Shown: in pieces, positions 18,756-28,260 of the stretch
Layout of the letters: every line of letters starts with the position of its first letter
Position numbering within the stretch: position 1 is the first letter of the stretch
Assembly (NCBI RefSeq): GCF_000576635.1
Contig: NZ_AVFL01000008.1
Span: 1 to 64,000, forward strand
Origin: Skermanella stibiiresistens SB22
GTDB lineage: Bacteria > Pseudomonadota > Alphaproteobacteria > Azospirillales > Azospirillaceae
Length of the DNA stretch: 64,000 nt
Reading direction: 5' to 3'
Notes under the pieces: generated by a model
Seen by the model: only the letters and a program-made list of their open reading frames with translations
Told to the model about the DNA's origin: nothing
The model's database searches: none
Position numbers and translations under genes: made by a program

Positions 18756-19337
18756 CTAGTCGAGGGCGGTGAGGATGGTGGAGACGACGTCCTCCAACGA
18801 CTTGGCGTCACGCCCGGCCTTCGCCATCACTTGGAGACCACACAAGCCATTCAGGAGGTATCGGGCCAGCATGCGCGCGTCCTGGCGGGACGATATCCCG
18901 CCTTCCGCCTGTCCTCGCGCGATCAGGCGATGGAACAACTCCTCCATCCGATCCATGTGCGCCGTGACGGCGCTTTCGATGACGGGATCGTGGGGCGCCA
19001 ATTCGACGGCGCAATTGACGGTCAGGCAACCGCGCCGGTCGCCTTCCCCCGTAGGCCGATCGATGACTCCGCGGAGTTGGATCTCGATCAATCGCCGAGC
19101 ACATCCGCCGGAGCACACCGACGCGTCAAGGCGGGCGACCTCGCGGTCGGCGTAGCGACGCAAGGCGGCCATGAAGGCGTCGTGCTTGTTACCGAAAAAC
19201 TCGTAGAAGCTGCTCTTGCTCAAGCCCATGGCGTCGAGCAGGTCGGTCATGGACGTCGCCGCGTAGCCTTTGCTCCAGAACACGTGCAACGCACGGTCCA
19301 GCGCTTCATCGGCATTGAATTTACGCGGTCTACCCAT
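18756..19337 (-). CDS. TetR-family transcriptional regulator (NemR-like)
   Basis: 193-residue repressor. The N-terminal helix-turn-helix is MGRPRKFNADEALDRALHVF...SMTDLLDAMGLSKSSFYEFFGNKHD, characteristic of the AcrR/NemR branch. The ligand domain contains cysteines in SVCSGGCARR (about residues 75-85) and GCLTVNCAVEL (about 103-113); cysteine-based electrophile sensing is known in NemR, so these are candidate sensors. It is upstream of nemA in the same direction, with the palindrome at 18691 between them. Autoregulation is possible but no second palindrome was seen near its own start. Confidence 0.88.
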   Translation of the reverse strand: MGRPRKFNADEALDRALHVFWSKGYAATSMTDLLDAMGLSKSSFYEFFGNKHDAFMAALRRYADREVARLDASVCSGGCARRLIEIQLRGVIDRPTGEGDRRGCLTVNCAVELAPHDPVIESAVTAHMDRMEELFHRLIARGQAEGGISSRQDARMLARYLLNGLCGLQVMAKAGRDAKSLEDVVSTILTALD

Positions 19338-19515
19338 GATCGGCGGTCAGCCCCTCGGTTCGGTCACACGAGATAGATGGGGCTTTCGGACCGGTCAGTC
19401 CACAAATATTCGAGGGTTGGAAAAGTTTTCCGCCTCATGTGGCGAAACCGGTGCCGATTGGCTGGCCGGCTTCGCCTCACTGGCGCCACGAACCTTGATC
19501 CAGCGGAAACTCCGA

Positions 19516-19737
19516 TCAGGCCGCTTCGCTGACCGCCATGACTCCGCCCAGCACACCATAGCCGCGCCGATCGTCGCGCATGGTGGACAGGAGATCCAGA
19601 AGGCTCTCGCGGACGAACGGATCGGACTGGCCGGCGAGTTCCGCTTCCGTCACCTCGATGAAACGCTCGATCAGGCGGGCATGAACGCGGCTGGACTGAG
19701 CGATGCGGAGATCGGTGGAACGGCGAAAGTCGGACAT
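19516..19737 (-). CDS. Small helical protein, paralogue of the gene at 17233-17496
   Basis: A 73-residue protein starting MSDFRRSTDLRIAQSSRVH; the ATG at 19737 has AGGAAAGAGC upstream, so I prefer it to a start 16 codons further out. The core FVRESLLDLLSTMRDDRRGYGVLGG matches FLRESLIEYVGTLQRERLTYYRIG of the 17233 gene. Unknown function, probably helical and soluble. The two copies bracket the tetR-nemA pair. Confidence 0.65.
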   Translation of the reverse strand: MSDFRRSTDLRIAQSSRVHARLIERFIEVTEAELAGQSDPFVRESLLDLLSTMRDDRRGYGVLGGVMAVSEAA

Positions 19738-20050
19738 GATCAGCTCTTTCCTGAGGGGTTTGTCGAGGTGGCGCCTGCTGCCCACAAGGCAATAGTGACT
19801 TCAGAATCTTAACGACAAGTAAATATCACCCCACAGCCGGTTTTGGTTTAGGGATTACCCCGAATTATACCAATTTTGCCAAGATCGATCCCAATAATTC
19901 TACCCACCTGGTTTTCGATCTTTGCCATTTCACTTGGCTATGGGATTACCACTTTCGATTATAAGGCTGGTTCGCTCCAGGCATCCGCTGGTGGCCTCGG
20001 CTGAATTCGTCTAGCATCAACGGACCTTTTCCCGGAGGCCTGGCCGCGTC
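19738..20050. other. AT-richer intergenic region between divergent genes
   Basis: About 310 bp without a gene, clearly richer in A+T than its surroundings, between the small gene (minus) and the amidohydrolase gene (plus). It should hold both promoters. A nine-base direct repeat GGGATTACC occurs at 19851 and 19942 (91 bp apart). No terminator or RNA structure was recognised. Confidence 0.4.
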
Positions 20051-20914
20051 ATGGATGAACTCCCGATTATCGACAGCCACGTGCATCTCTATGATCCAGC
20101 CAAGCTGAGTTATCCCTGGATGGCGGCGGTGCCGGCCTTAAACAAGCCGCATCTGCCGGGCGATTTCGACCGAGCCCGCGGTTCGATCAAAGTCGCTGGG
20201 ATGGTGTTCGTGGAGGTTGACGCTGCGGAGGGCGACCGCCTCGCCGAGGCCCACTGGGTCGGCGAACTGGCGACCCTGGATCCCCGCATCGGAGCCATCG
20301 TCGCCGCGGCGCCGGTCGAGTTGGGTGAAAGGATGGACTCACACCTGGACAAGCTGACGGAACTGCCGCTGGTGCGCGGCGTCAGGCGCTTGATCCAGGA
20401 TGAGCCGGATCCGCGTTTCTGCGTCAGGCCCGACTTCATCGAGGGTGTGCGGCTGCTGGGCCGACGTGGTCTCAGCTTCGATATCTGCGTCTATCACCAC
20501 CAGATGCCGGCTGCGGTCGAACTGGCGCGGAGCTGCCCGGATGTCGCCCTCGTGCTGGACCATGTCGGCAAGCCCGGTATCCGCGCCGGCCTGATCGATC
20601 AGTGGAAGGCTGATATCGGCGCCATGGCCGAGTTGCCGAACGTCTGGTGCAAGCTGTCGGGCATGGCGACCGAGGCCGACCACTCCCGATGGGGCCGCGA
20701 CGACTTGCGGCCCTACATGGATCATGTCATCGAGAGCTTTGGCTTCGACCGACTCATGTTCGGCGGCGATTGGCCGGTCAGCACCCTGGCGACCGACTAC
20801 GCCCGTTGGGTCGAAACGGTGCTGTGGGCGACCAAGACCTGTTCGGACACCGAGCGCCGGCGTCTGATGGGCGGAACGGCGGCGGCGTTCTACCGCCTGC
20901 CTCAGGCGTTGTAG
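20051..20914 (+). CDS. Amidohydrolase-2 family protein (sugar lactonase-like)
   Basis: TIM-barrel hydrolase of 287 residues in the amidohydrolase-2 family. The metal HxH is in PIIDSHVHLYDP (residues about 6-17), further ligands are in VALVLDHVGKPG, and the catalytic Asp is in LMFGGDWPVSTLA. This pattern is typical of L-fuconolactone/L-rhamnonolactone and 2-pyrone-type hydrolases; the substrate is not determinable here. CGGAGG lies upstream of the ATG. The 3' end overlaps the era stop on the other strand by 13 bp. Confidence 0.82.
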   Translation: MDELPIIDSHVHLYDPAKLSYPWMAAVPALNKPHLPGDFDRARGSIKVAGMVFVEVDAAEGDRLAEAHWVGELATLDPRIGAIVAAAPVELGERMDSHLDKLTELPLVRGVRRLIQDEPDPRFCVRPDFIEGVRLLGRRGLSFDICVYHHQMPAAVELARSCPDVALVLDHVGKPGIRAGLIDQWKADIGAMAELPNVWCKLSGMATEADHSRWGRDDLRPYMDHVIESFGFDRLMFGGDWPVSTLATDYARWVETVLWATKTCSDTERRRLMGGTAAAFYRLPQAL

Positions 20915-21894
20915 TCCAGGTTCCACTCCCGGTACCGCTCGGGATCGTTGGTCCACTCCTCACGCACCTTGACGTGGAGGAACAGATGGACACGGCGCTC
21001 CAGCATCTCCTCGAGTTCGATCCGCGTCGTGGCGCCGATCTGCTTGATCCGCTGGCCGCCCTTGCCGAGCACGATCGCTTTCTGGCTGTCCCGCTCGATG
21101 AAGATGACCATGGAGATCTTGACGCTGCCGTCGTCGAACTCCTCCCAACCTTCCGGCTCCACCGTCGCCGAATAGGGCAGTTCCTGGTAAAGCTGGAGGA
21201 ACAGCTTCTCTCGGACCAGTTCGGCCGCGAGCAGCCGCATGGGAATGTCGGACAGCTGATCGCCAGGGAAGTGCCAAGGCCCCTTCGGCATGCGCGACGC
21301 GATCAGCTTCCGCAGGTCGGCGACGCCGTCGCCGGTCTCCGCCGAGATCATGAAGACATCGCTGAAGATGCCCTCCGCGTTCAGATCGGCGGCCAATGCC
21401 AAAAGCTTGTCACGCTTGATCAGGTCGATCTTGTTGAGCGCCAGGATCGCCTGCCGGCCGGAGTCCCGCAGCGTCGTGATGATCGAACGGGTGTCGGCGT
21501 CGACCGATTTGCGGGCGGCGTCGACCAGCAGGACGACGAGATCGGCGTCGGTGGCACCCTGCCACGCGGCCGCGACCATCGCCCGCTCCAGCCGCTTCTT
21601 GGGCGCGAAGATGCCGGGAGTGTCGACGAAGATCACCTGGGCGTCGCCCTCGGTCGCGATGCCAAGGACGCGCGTGCGCGTGGTCTGGACACGGTGCGAG
21701 ACGATCGACACCTTGGAGCCGATCATGGTGTTCAACAGCGTCGACTTGCCGGCGTTCGGCGCCCCCACCAGGGCCACGAAGCCGCAACTGGGGTGTTCGG
21801 GCACGTAAACCTCGGGTTCGCCCCCGGCGGGGGTCTCCGCAGCCAACGGGTCGGGAATCGGGCCAGGGATCGGTGTGGCGGTCTCGTCACTCAT
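20902..21894 (-). CDS. era: GTPase Era
   Basis: Ribosome-assembly GTPase of 330 residues that binds the 3' end of 16S rRNA. G1 is GAPNAGKS (44-51), G3 is FVDTPGIF, G4 is NKIDLI, and the C-terminal KH domain carries the GKGGQRIKQIG loop. A Pro-rich extension of about 35 residues precedes the G domain compared with E. coli Era. Its start overlaps rnc by 8 bp. The downstream neighbour is a convergent amidohydrolase gene rather than recO, which often follows era. Confidence 0.97.
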   Translation of the reverse strand: MSDETATPIPGPIPDPLAAETPAGGEPEVYVPEHPSCGFVALVGAPNAGKSTLLNTMIGSKVSIVSHRVQTTRTRVLGIATEGDAQVIFVDTPGIFAPKKRLERAMVAAAWQGATDADLVVLLVDAARKSVDADTRSIITTLRDSGRQAILALNKIDLIKRDKLLALAADLNAEGIFSDVFMISAETGDGVADLRKLIASRMPKGPWHFPGDQLSDIPMRLLAAELVREKLFLQLYQELPYSATVEPEGWEEFDDGSVKISMVIFIERDSQKAIVLGKGGQRIKQIGATTRIELEEMLERRVHLFLHVKVREEWTNDPERYREWNLDYNA

Positions 21895-22627
21895 CTATCG
21901 GTGCTCCCACGCGGCGCAGCATTTCGGCCGCCGCGGCTTTCTCGGCGGCTCGCTTCGAACTGCCTTGGGCAAGGACCGGCTCATGGCCCTCCAAATGCAC
22001 TCTGACTTCGAACCGCGGACTGTGATCAGGGCCGGTATGGCCCATGGTTTCGTAGATTGGCAAAGGCTTGCCCCGCCCTTGCGCCCATTCCTGGAGAGCG
22101 GTCTTGACGTCCTGCGGCGGCGACGCCGCGCGGTCGATCTGGCTGGTCCAGCGGGCGCGGATGAAGCGCTCGGCGGTGGGTAGGCCGCCATCCAGGTACA
22201 GCGCCCCGATCACCGCCTCGCAGCAGTCAGCCAGGATGGTGCCGTTCGTCCGTCCACCGGATCCGGCCTCGCCGGCGGAAAGCCGAAGATAACGGCCAAG
22301 GTCCAGGGTCGACGCCACGTCGCTCAACGTCTCCCAGCGCACCAGACTGGCGAGCCGGCGCGCCAGCGCGCCCTCGCGCTCGGCGGGGAAACGCTCCAGC
22401 AACCAGTTGGCGATCACCAGACCCAGCACCCGGTCGCCTAGGAACTCCAGGCGCTCATAGGCCAAGCCGGGAGTGGGCACCTTGCCCACCCGCTTGCCCG
22501 CACGCTCCATGCCACTGAGGCTGGGATGCGTGACCGCGTCGACCAGCAGTTCCGGCCGCTGGAACTCGTGCCCCAGGGACACGGCGAGTTCGGCGAGGTT
22601 CGCGTGATCGGAGTCGATCGCTGACAT
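21887..22627 (-). CDS. rnc: Ribonuclease III
   Basis: Double-strand-specific RNase of 246 residues for rRNA and mRNA processing. The signature ERLEFLGDRVLGLVI carries catalytic acidic residues. A second acidic site lies in LADCCEAVIGALYLDGG, and a C-terminal dsRNA-binding domain ends with GSSKRAAEKAAAAEMLRRVG. It lies 13 bp after lepB and overlaps era, as in most Proteobacteria. Confidence 0.97.
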   Translation of the reverse strand: MSAIDSDHANLAELAVSLGHEFQRPELLVDAVTHPSLSGMERAGKRVGKVPTPGLAYERLEFLGDRVLGLVIANWLLERFPAEREGALARRLASLVRWETLSDVASTLDLGRYLRLSAGEAGSGGRTNGTILADCCEAVIGALYLDGGLPTAERFIRARWTSQIDRAASPPQDVKTALQEWAQGRGKPLPIYETMGHTGPDHSPRFEVRVHLEGHEPVLAQGSSKRAAEKAAAAEMLRRVGAPIDE

Positions 22628-22640
22628 GCCCCCTCCCCGC

Positions 22641-23414
22641 TCAGTTCACGCCGTCGAAGATGCGGCCGAAGCGGACCGACCACGGCCACTTCCAGAACTC
22701 CCAGAAGCGGGCGCCCTCATCGAGCGAGAAGAACAGGAATTCGGCCCGGCCGACAAGGTTCTCCACCGGCACGAACCCGACCATCGAGCCGACCCGGCTG
22801 TCCAGGGAGTTGTCACGATTGTCGCCCATGCAGAAGAAATGGTTCTCGGGAACGACATAGACGGGAGTGTTGTCGAGCGAGGCGTTGTCGCTCTCCTCGA
22901 TGATGCGATGCTGCCGGCCGTTGGGCAGTGTTTCGATGTACTGCGTCACCCGCATCTGCCGACCGAACTGGTCGGTCGTGACGAAATCGTCGGTCTTCTC
23001 GCGCTTTACCGCCTCACCGTTGATGTGGAGGATCCCGCCGATCATCTGAATGCGGTCACCGGGTAGACCGACGATACGCTTGATATAATCGGTCTTGTTG
23101 TCGCGCGGCAGCTTGAACACGGCGACATCGCCGCGCTCCGGTTTGGTGTAGAGCAGGCGGCCGTCGAACAAGTCGGCGCCGAAGGCGACCGTGTACTTGC
23201 TATAGCCATAGGAGAACTTGGAGACGAACAGATAGTCGCCCACCAGCAGCGTCGGAATCATGGAACCGGATGGGATGTTGAACGGCTCGTAGGCGAAGGT
23301 CCGGACGCCGAACGCGATCACGACGGCGTAGACGACCGTCTTGATGGTCTCGCCAATGCCGCCGCTCTTGTTCTTCTGCATCGAGTCTATCTGCTTTCTG
23401 GTCAGTTCTGTCAT
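22641..23414 (-). CDS. lepB: Signal peptidase I
   Basis: Inner-membrane serine/lysine protease of 257 residues that removes signal peptides. A hydrophobic segment (ETIKTVVYAVVIAFGVRTF) is followed by the catalytic Ser in FNIPSGSMIPTLLVGDYL and the catalytic Lys in DYIKRIVGLPGDRIQ; FCMGDNRDNSLDSR is box E. The N-terminus is short, with one anchor helix rather than the two of E. coli LepB. It follows acpS by 37 bp. Confidence 0.97.
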   Translation of the reverse strand: MTELTRKQIDSMQKNKSGGIGETIKTVVYAVVIAFGVRTFAYEPFNIPSGSMIPTLLVGDYLFVSKFSYGYSKYTVAFGADLFDGRLLYTKPERGDVAVFKLPRDNKTDYIKRIVGLPGDRIQMIGGILHINGEAVKREKTDDFVTTDQFGRQMRVTQYIETLPNGRQHRIIEESDNASLDNTPVYVVPENHFFCMGDNRDNSLDSRVGSMVGFVPVENLVGRAEFLFFSLDEGARFWEFWKWPWSVRFGRIFDGVN

Positions 23415-23451
23415 GACATGACGCCACCCGCGGGCGGCTGCTCCGTGGCGG

Positions 23452-23901
23452 TCAGGTTGGGGTGTCGGCGGAACCGGCGGCGGAGCCGTCCTGGGGCGCT
23501 CCGCCAGCCGGTACGGCCGATATGATGACGATGGCTTGCGCCAAAGGCACGTCGTCGGTCAAGGTCAGATGTATCACGGGTGTCATGCCGGGCGGGGTGA
23601 TCTCGCCCAGCCGCTTGAGCGCGCCACCGGTCAGGGACATCGTCGGCTGACCGCCGGGCAGGTTGACCACCCCCATGTCGCGCCAATAGACGCCCCGGTT
23701 CAATCCGGTGCCCAGCGCCTTGGCGCAGGCCTCCTTGGCGGCGAACCGCTTGGCGTAGCTGGCCGCGCGCTGGTTGCGCCGATCGGACTTGCGGCGCTCC
23801 AGGTCGGTGAAGACGCGATCGAGGAAGCGGTCGCCATACCGTTCAAGGGTGCGCTCGATGCGCCGGATGTCGATCAGGTCATTGCCGATGCCGAGGATCA
23901 T
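23452..23901 (-). CDS. acpS: Holo-[acyl-carrier-protein] synthase
   Basis: Phosphopantetheinyl transferase of 149 residues that activates acyl carrier protein. The metal-binding [20 protein letters not shown] and the catalytic [16 protein letters not shown] are intact. The C-terminus extends past the usual 125-130 residues with an Ala/Gly/Pro-rich tail ([17 protein letters not shown]), which is probably disordered. Its start overlaps the pdxJ stop (ATGA type). Confidence 0.96.
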   Translation of the reverse strand: MILGIGNDLIDIRRIERTLERYGDRFLDRVFTDLERRKSDRRNQRAASYAKRFAAKEACAKALGTGLNRGVYWRDMGVVNLPGGQPTMSLTGGALKRLGEITPPGMTPVIHLTLTDDVPLAQAIVIISAVPAGGAPQDGSAAGSADTPT

Positions 23902-24638
23902 GCGGTCCGCCTCCCCTCGTCCATCAGGGCGCGCATGCGCTTGATGGAGGCGTCGAGCCCGCCGAAGATCGCCTCGCCGACCAGGAAGTGGCCGATGTTC
24001 AATTCAACGATCGTCGGGATCCGCGCGATGGCCCTGACCGTGTCGAAGTCGAGCCCATGGCCCGCGTGGCATTCCAGCCCGATCGCCTCCGCATGGGCGG
24101 CGGCGGTCGTGATCCGGTCGAGTTCGAGCGATCTCGCGCCGTCGGTTTCCGCGTCGCAATAGGCTCCCGTGTGGAGTTCGACCACCGGGGCGCCCACCGC
24201 GACGGCGGCATCCAACTGGACCGGATCGGGCGCGATGAACAGTGAGACGCGGATACCGGCGGCGCGCAGTTCCCCGATCATCGGCTCCAGAGCCGCCTTG
24301 TTCCCAACGACATCCAGACCGCCCTCGGTCGTCCGTTCGGCGCGCCGCTCCGGAACGATGCAGGCGGCGTGCGGCCGGTGCCCAAGCGCGATCCGAACCA
24401 TCTCGTCGGTCGCCGCCATCTCCAGATTCAAAGGCAGCCTGATCTCCGCCATCAACCGATCGATGTCGCCATCGATGATATGGCGCCGGTCCTCGCGCAG
24501 GTGGGCGGTGATGCCGTCGGCTCCCGCCCGTTCCGCCGCCAATGCCGCCCTGACGGGGTCCGGGTGACGGCCGCCACGCGCGTTGCGCACGGTCGCCACG
24601 TGGTCGATGTTCACGCCAAGGCGCAGGTCGCGTTTCAT
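23898..24638 (-). CDS. pdxJ: Pyridoxine 5'-phosphate synthase
   Basis: TIM-barrel enzyme of 246 residues that condenses 3-amino-2-oxopropyl phosphate with deoxyxylulose 5-phosphate to make vitamin B6. Landmarks: [19 protein letters not shown] at the start, [16 protein letters not shown], and [17 protein letters not shown] near the phosphate site. The length and operon position between rel and acpS are as usual in alphaproteobacteria. Confidence 0.97.
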   Translation of the reverse strand: MKRDLRLGVNIDHVATVRNARGGRHPDPVRAALAAERAGADGITAHLREDRRHIIDGDIDRLMAEIRLPLNLEMAATDEMVRIALGHRPHAACIVPERRAERTTEGGLDVVGNKAALEPMIGELRAAGIRVSLFIAPDPVQLDAAVAVGAPVVELHTGAYCDAETDGARSLELDRITTAAAHAEAIGLECHAGHGLDFDTVRAIARIPTIVELNIGHFLVGEAIFGGLDASIKRMRALMDEGRRTA

Positions 24639-24719
24639 CTCAGGGCTCCAAGTCGCGGCGGCGCGCGGTATCCAGGCCGAGGCGCCGCGCGCTCCATATG
24701 GAGCGTTGAACCTTTGGAG

Positions 24720-26888
24720 TCACCGTCCACGCGCGCGATCGACCGAATTGATCACGGGCGTGGCGCGAAGCGCCGCGATGATGTTCGTCAGATGCTTGAC
24801 GTCCTTGACGTCGATATCGATCAGCATCTCGAAGAAATCGGTGTTGCGGCTGGTGATCTTGAGGTTCGTGATGTTGCCGCCGTTCTTGCCGATCACCGTG
24901 GAGAGCGTGCCGAGGCTGCCGGCCTCGTTGGCGATGATGACAGTGATGCGGCCGACATGATCCTCTGCGGCGTCGCCGCCGCTGTCCCATCCGACGTCGA
25001 TCCAGCGTTCCGGCGTCTCGGTGAAGCTCTCCAGCGTCTCGCAATCGATCGTGTGGATGGTGACGCCCTTGCCGGTGGTGACGATGCCGACGATGCGATC
25101 GCCCGGCAGGGGATGGCAGCAACCGGCGTAATGGACCGCCATGCCCGGTATCAGGCCGCGGATCGGGAGCGGAACGTCCTTCTTGCCCTTCGCCTTGGCC
25201 GACCTGCTGATCGGGATGACCTTGTCTTCACGCTCCACGATCGCCTTGTGACCGGGAAAGACGGCGTTGAACACCTCCCGAGCCGACTGCATGCCGGCGC
25301 CGACACTGGCGAACAGGTCGTCGACCGACGCCGCCTGGAAGATCTTGATGACGCCATCCACAGCCTTGTCGGAGAACTCGTAGCTCTCCTGGCGGAACAG
25401 CTTCTGAAGCAGCGCCTTGCCGAGGTCGATGTATTGCGAGCGCTGCTGGGTCCGAATGAAGCGGCGGATGCGCGCCCGCGCCTTGCCGGTGACGACGAAA
25501 CGTTCCCAGGTCGGCGACGGGGTCTGCGCCTTGGACGTGAAGATCTCGACCTGATCGCCATTCTGCAACTGGCTGCGCAGCGGCAGCATGCGGCCGTTGA
25601 CCTTGGCGCCGACGCAGGTGTCGCCGATCTGGCTATGGACGGCATAGGCGAAGTCGACCGGCGTGGCGCCCCGCGGCAGCGCGATGAGGTCACCCTTGGG
25701 CGTGAAGCAGAACACCTGATCCTGGAACAGCTCCAGCTTGGTGTGCTCCAGGAACTCCTCCGGCTTCTGGGCGTGCTCCAGGATATCCAGAAGCTCACGC
25801 AGCCAGCGATACTGGCGGCCTTCGGTGCGCTGATGGTTCTGCTTGTACGCCCAATGGGCCGCGACACCCAGTTCCGCGACCTCGTGCATGTCGTTGGTGC
25901 GGATCTGCGCCTCGATCCTCTGCCGCTCCGGTCCGATGACCGAGGTGTGGATGCTGCGATAGCCGTTCGGCTTGGGCGTCGAGATGTAATCCTTGAACCG
26001 GCCCGGCACGACGGGATAGCGGGCGTGGATCACGCCCAGGGCCTGGTAGCATTGCTCGATCGAATCGACCATGACGCGGAACGCCATGATGTCCGAGAGC
26101 TGCTCGAACGCCACGTTCTTGCGCTGCATCTTGCGCCAGATCGAATAGGCGGTCTTCTCGCGTCCGGTGACCGTCGCGTTCGGCAAACCGTACTCCGCCA
26201 GGGTATGGCGAAGCTCCTCCAGGACGCGACCGACCAGTCCACCCTCCGCCGTGCGGAGAAAGGACAGCCGGGCGAGGATGCTGTCGCGCGCGTCCGGGTT
26301 CAGCTCGGCGAACGAGAGGTCCTCCAGCTCGTCCTTCATCTTGTGGATGCCGATGCGCTCGGCGAGCGGCGCGTAGATCTCCAGCGTCTCGCGCGCGATG
26401 CGCTTGCGCTTCTCCGGATCCTTCAGATACGCCAGGGTCCGCATGTTGTGGACGCGGTCGGCCAGCTTGACCAGCAGGACGCGGATGTCCTCCGACATGG
26501 CGAGCACCAGCTTGCGGAAGTTCTCCGCCTGCTTGGCTTGGTCGGTCTGTGTCTCGATATTCTGAAGCTCGATGCGCGACAGCTTGGTCACGCCGTCCAC
26601 CAGCTTGGCGATGTCCGGGCCGAACAGCCGCTGGACATCCTCCAGCGTCGCCACCGTATCCTCGACCGTGTCGTGCAGCAGAGCCGTCACGATCGAGGCG
26701 GTATCCAGCTTCATCTGCGTGAGGATGCCGGCGACCTCAAGCGGATGCGAGAAGTAGGGGTCCCCATTCGCGCGCGTCTGAGAGCCATGAGCGCGCATGG
26801 AAAAGACGTACGCGCGGTTGAGGGCATCCTCATCCGCGTTGGGATCATACGCCTTGACGCGTTCGACAAGCTCGTACTGCCGGATCAT
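24720..26888 (-). CDS. Bifunctional (p)ppGpp synthetase/hydrolase
   Basis: RelA/SpoT homologue of 722 residues that makes and degrades the stringent-response alarmone. The N-terminal HD hydrolase domain is intact (ALLHDTVEDT near residue 70). A synthetase domain follows (IWRKMQRKNVAFEQLSDIMAFRV; NGYRSIHTSVIGP), then a TGS domain (VFCFTPKGDLIALPRGATPVDFAYAVHSQIG) and a C-terminal ACT domain. The intact HD site argues for a bifunctional Rsh protein, the single long-type enzyme in most alphaproteobacteria. It lies between rpoZ and pdxJ. Confidence 0.96.
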   Translation of the reverse strand: MIRQYELVERVKAYDPNADEDALNRAYVFSMRAHGSQTRANGDPYFSHPLEVAGILTQMKLDTASIVTALLHDTVEDTVATLEDVQRLFGPDIAKLVDGVTKLSRIELQNIETQTDQAKQAENFRKLVLAMSEDIRVLLVKLADRVHNMRTLAYLKDPEKRKRIARETLEIYAPLAERIGIHKMKDELEDLSFAELNPDARDSILARLSFLRTAEGGLVGRVLEELRHTLAEYGLPNATVTGREKTAYSIWRKMQRKNVAFEQLSDIMAFRVMVDSIEQCYQALGVIHARYPVVPGRFKDYISTPKPNGYRSIHTSVIGPERQRIEAQIRTNDMHEVAELGVAAHWAYKQNHQRTEGRQYRWLRELLDILEHAQKPEEFLEHTKLELFQDQVFCFTPKGDLIALPRGATPVDFAYAVHSQIGDTCVGAKVNGRMLPLRSQLQNGDQVEIFTSKAQTPSPTWERFVVTGKARARIRRFIRTQQRSQYIDLGKALLQKLFRQESYEFSDKAVDGVIKIFQAASVDDLFASVGAGMQSAREVFNAVFPGHKAIVEREDKVIPISRSAKAKGKKDVPLPIRGLIPGMAVHYAGCCHPLPGDRIVGIVTTGKGVTIHTIDCETLESFTETPERWIDVGWDSGGDAAEDHVGRITVIIANEAGSLGTLSTVIGKNGGNITNLKITSRNTDFFEMLIDIDVKDVKHLTNIIAALRATPVINSVDRARGR

Positions 26889-27002
26889 CGGCCCTCACCC
26901 GCGGCGAACAGCGGTGTCATTCGTCGGATCTCGCACACTCGAACGGCAATCCTCCACCACCCCAGCCCGCCATGAGGCCACCGATCCCGAAGGAGGTTGT
27001 AC

Positions 27003-27467
27003 CTATTCGTAGGCCTTGCCCACGTCATCGACGTCGCGATCGACCAACTGGCCCTCCTCGCTGTCGACATCGATGCCAGGCTCCTCCTCGATGTCGGACA
27101 GGACGTCATCGCCCTCCTCCACATCCCCGTCGGCACCCAGCTCGTCGCCGGCCATGTCGTCATCGACGCCGGTCATCTGCTGGGCCCAGGCTTGCTCGCC
27201 CGCCATCAGCTCGACGATGTCGTCCTCCGGCTCATCCGCCTCGACCACCTTCTGGTGACCGCGGATCAGCGCATTGCGCAGGTCGTCGAGACCGATCGTC
27301 TCGTCGGCGATCTCACGGAGCGCCACGACGGGGTTCTTGTCGTTGTCGCGGTCGATCGACAGGGAGGCGCCGGTGGCGACGTCCCGAGCCCGTTGGGCGG
27401 CCATCATCACCAGCTCGAAACGATTTGGAATCTTGAGGACGCAATCTTCAACGGTTACGCGTGCCAT
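27003..27467 (-). CDS. rpoZ: RNA polymerase omega subunit, with acidic extension
   Basis: Omega subunit, 154 residues from the ATG at 27467 ([30 protein letters not shown]). The conserved N-terminal 80 residues are normal, including [15 protein letters not shown]. The C-terminal half is a strongly acidic Asp/Glu-rich tail, roughly 60 residues longer than E. coli omega; such tails are common in Rhodospirillales. A longer start nine codons upstream has no family support. It lies upstream of rel, the usual pairing. Confidence 0.95.
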   Translation of the reverse strand: MARVTVEDCVLKIPNRFELVMMAAQRARDVATGASLSIDRDNDKNPVVALREIADETIGLDDLRNALIRGHQKVVEADEPEDDIVELMAGEQAWAQQMTGVDDDMAGDELGADGDVEEGDDVLSDIEEEPGIDVDSEEGQLVDRDVDDVGKAYE

Positions 27468-27589
27468 TACGGGCAAACTCCAACTATATGCCAAGCTTTT
27501 CTATATACGGATTGCATTCAAGCGAAGCAAGGGCGACGGCGCCCTCCGACACGGCGGGCCGAGCTCACCGACGCTTACCAAAGGAGTCG

Positions 27590-28111
27590 TCAGGGCCGCG
27601 GTTCCGCCCGTTGGTCGGCCGGCAGCCCGTCGATCAAGTCGGCGATGGCCTCCCCGGTTTGGGGATGGCGCCAGTTGGGCGCGATATCGGCCAGCGGCAG
27701 CAGCACGAACGCCCGTTCGCGCATCCGGGGATGCGGCAAGATCGGCCCGGTTCCGTCGTCGGCGTTCCGCCCGTCGGTCACCAGATCCCCGTAGGCGATC
27801 AGGTCGAGGTCCAGCAACCGGGCCTCGTTCCTGATTTTCCGGGTGCGCCCGAACTCCGCCTCGATCTCGTGAAGTATCGAGAGCAGGTCGGCCGGTGGCA
27901 GATCGGTGCCAACGGCAACCACACCGTTAACAAACCAAGGTTGATCGGATACTGGGACCGGAGCCGTCCGAAACCAGCGCGAGCGGCTGGTGACTGAGAT
28001 TCCACGATCCTCCAAAGCCCTCAGCGCGGCTTCGCATATGTCTTTCGGCGAGCCAAGCACATCACTGGAAAGGTTTGATCCTAATGCGATGAAAATCACT
28101 TTCGTCATCAC
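27590..28111 (-). CDS. folK: 2-amino-4-hydroxy-6-hydroxymethyldihydropteridine pyrophosphokinase
   Basis: Folate-pathway kinase of 173 residues that pyrophosphorylates the pterin alcohol. Family landmarks: IFIALGSNLSSDVLGSP at the start, PWFVNGVVAVGTDLPP, LLSILHEIEAEFGRTRK, EARLLDLDLIAYGD (catalytic Asp pair) and LPHPRMRERAFVLLPL. It starts the minus-strand block that continues with rpoZ and rel, and faces away from the NYN-domain gene at 28261. Confidence 0.96.
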   Translation of the reverse strand: MMTKVIFIALGSNLSSDVLGSPKDICEAALRALEDRGISVTSRSRWFRTAPVPVSDQPWFVNGVVAVGTDLPPADLLSILHEIEAEFGRTRKIRNEARLLDLDLIAYGDLVTDGRNADDGTGPILPHPRMRERAFVLLPLADIAPNWRHPQTGEAIADLIDGLPADQRAEPRP

Positions 28112-28260
28112 CTGAAGGGAACCTCTTGTCTGCTTGGAAGCATTGCCCTATCTCTACATCGTGTCCAGTGCGGCATTAAAGACCCTCCTGCATAGCGGAC
28201 CGGAGCGGAAAAAGAAATCGACCGGGTAGTGACAACCATTATAGTCCAAAAGGTACTAAG

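Noticed and set aside
24369-26975. 868-codon plus-strand frame over pdxJ and the rel gene
   Set aside because: A very long frame, but typical of high-GC antisense shadows; its product is His/Asp/Arg-rich and low in complexity, and the minus-strand genes are clear.
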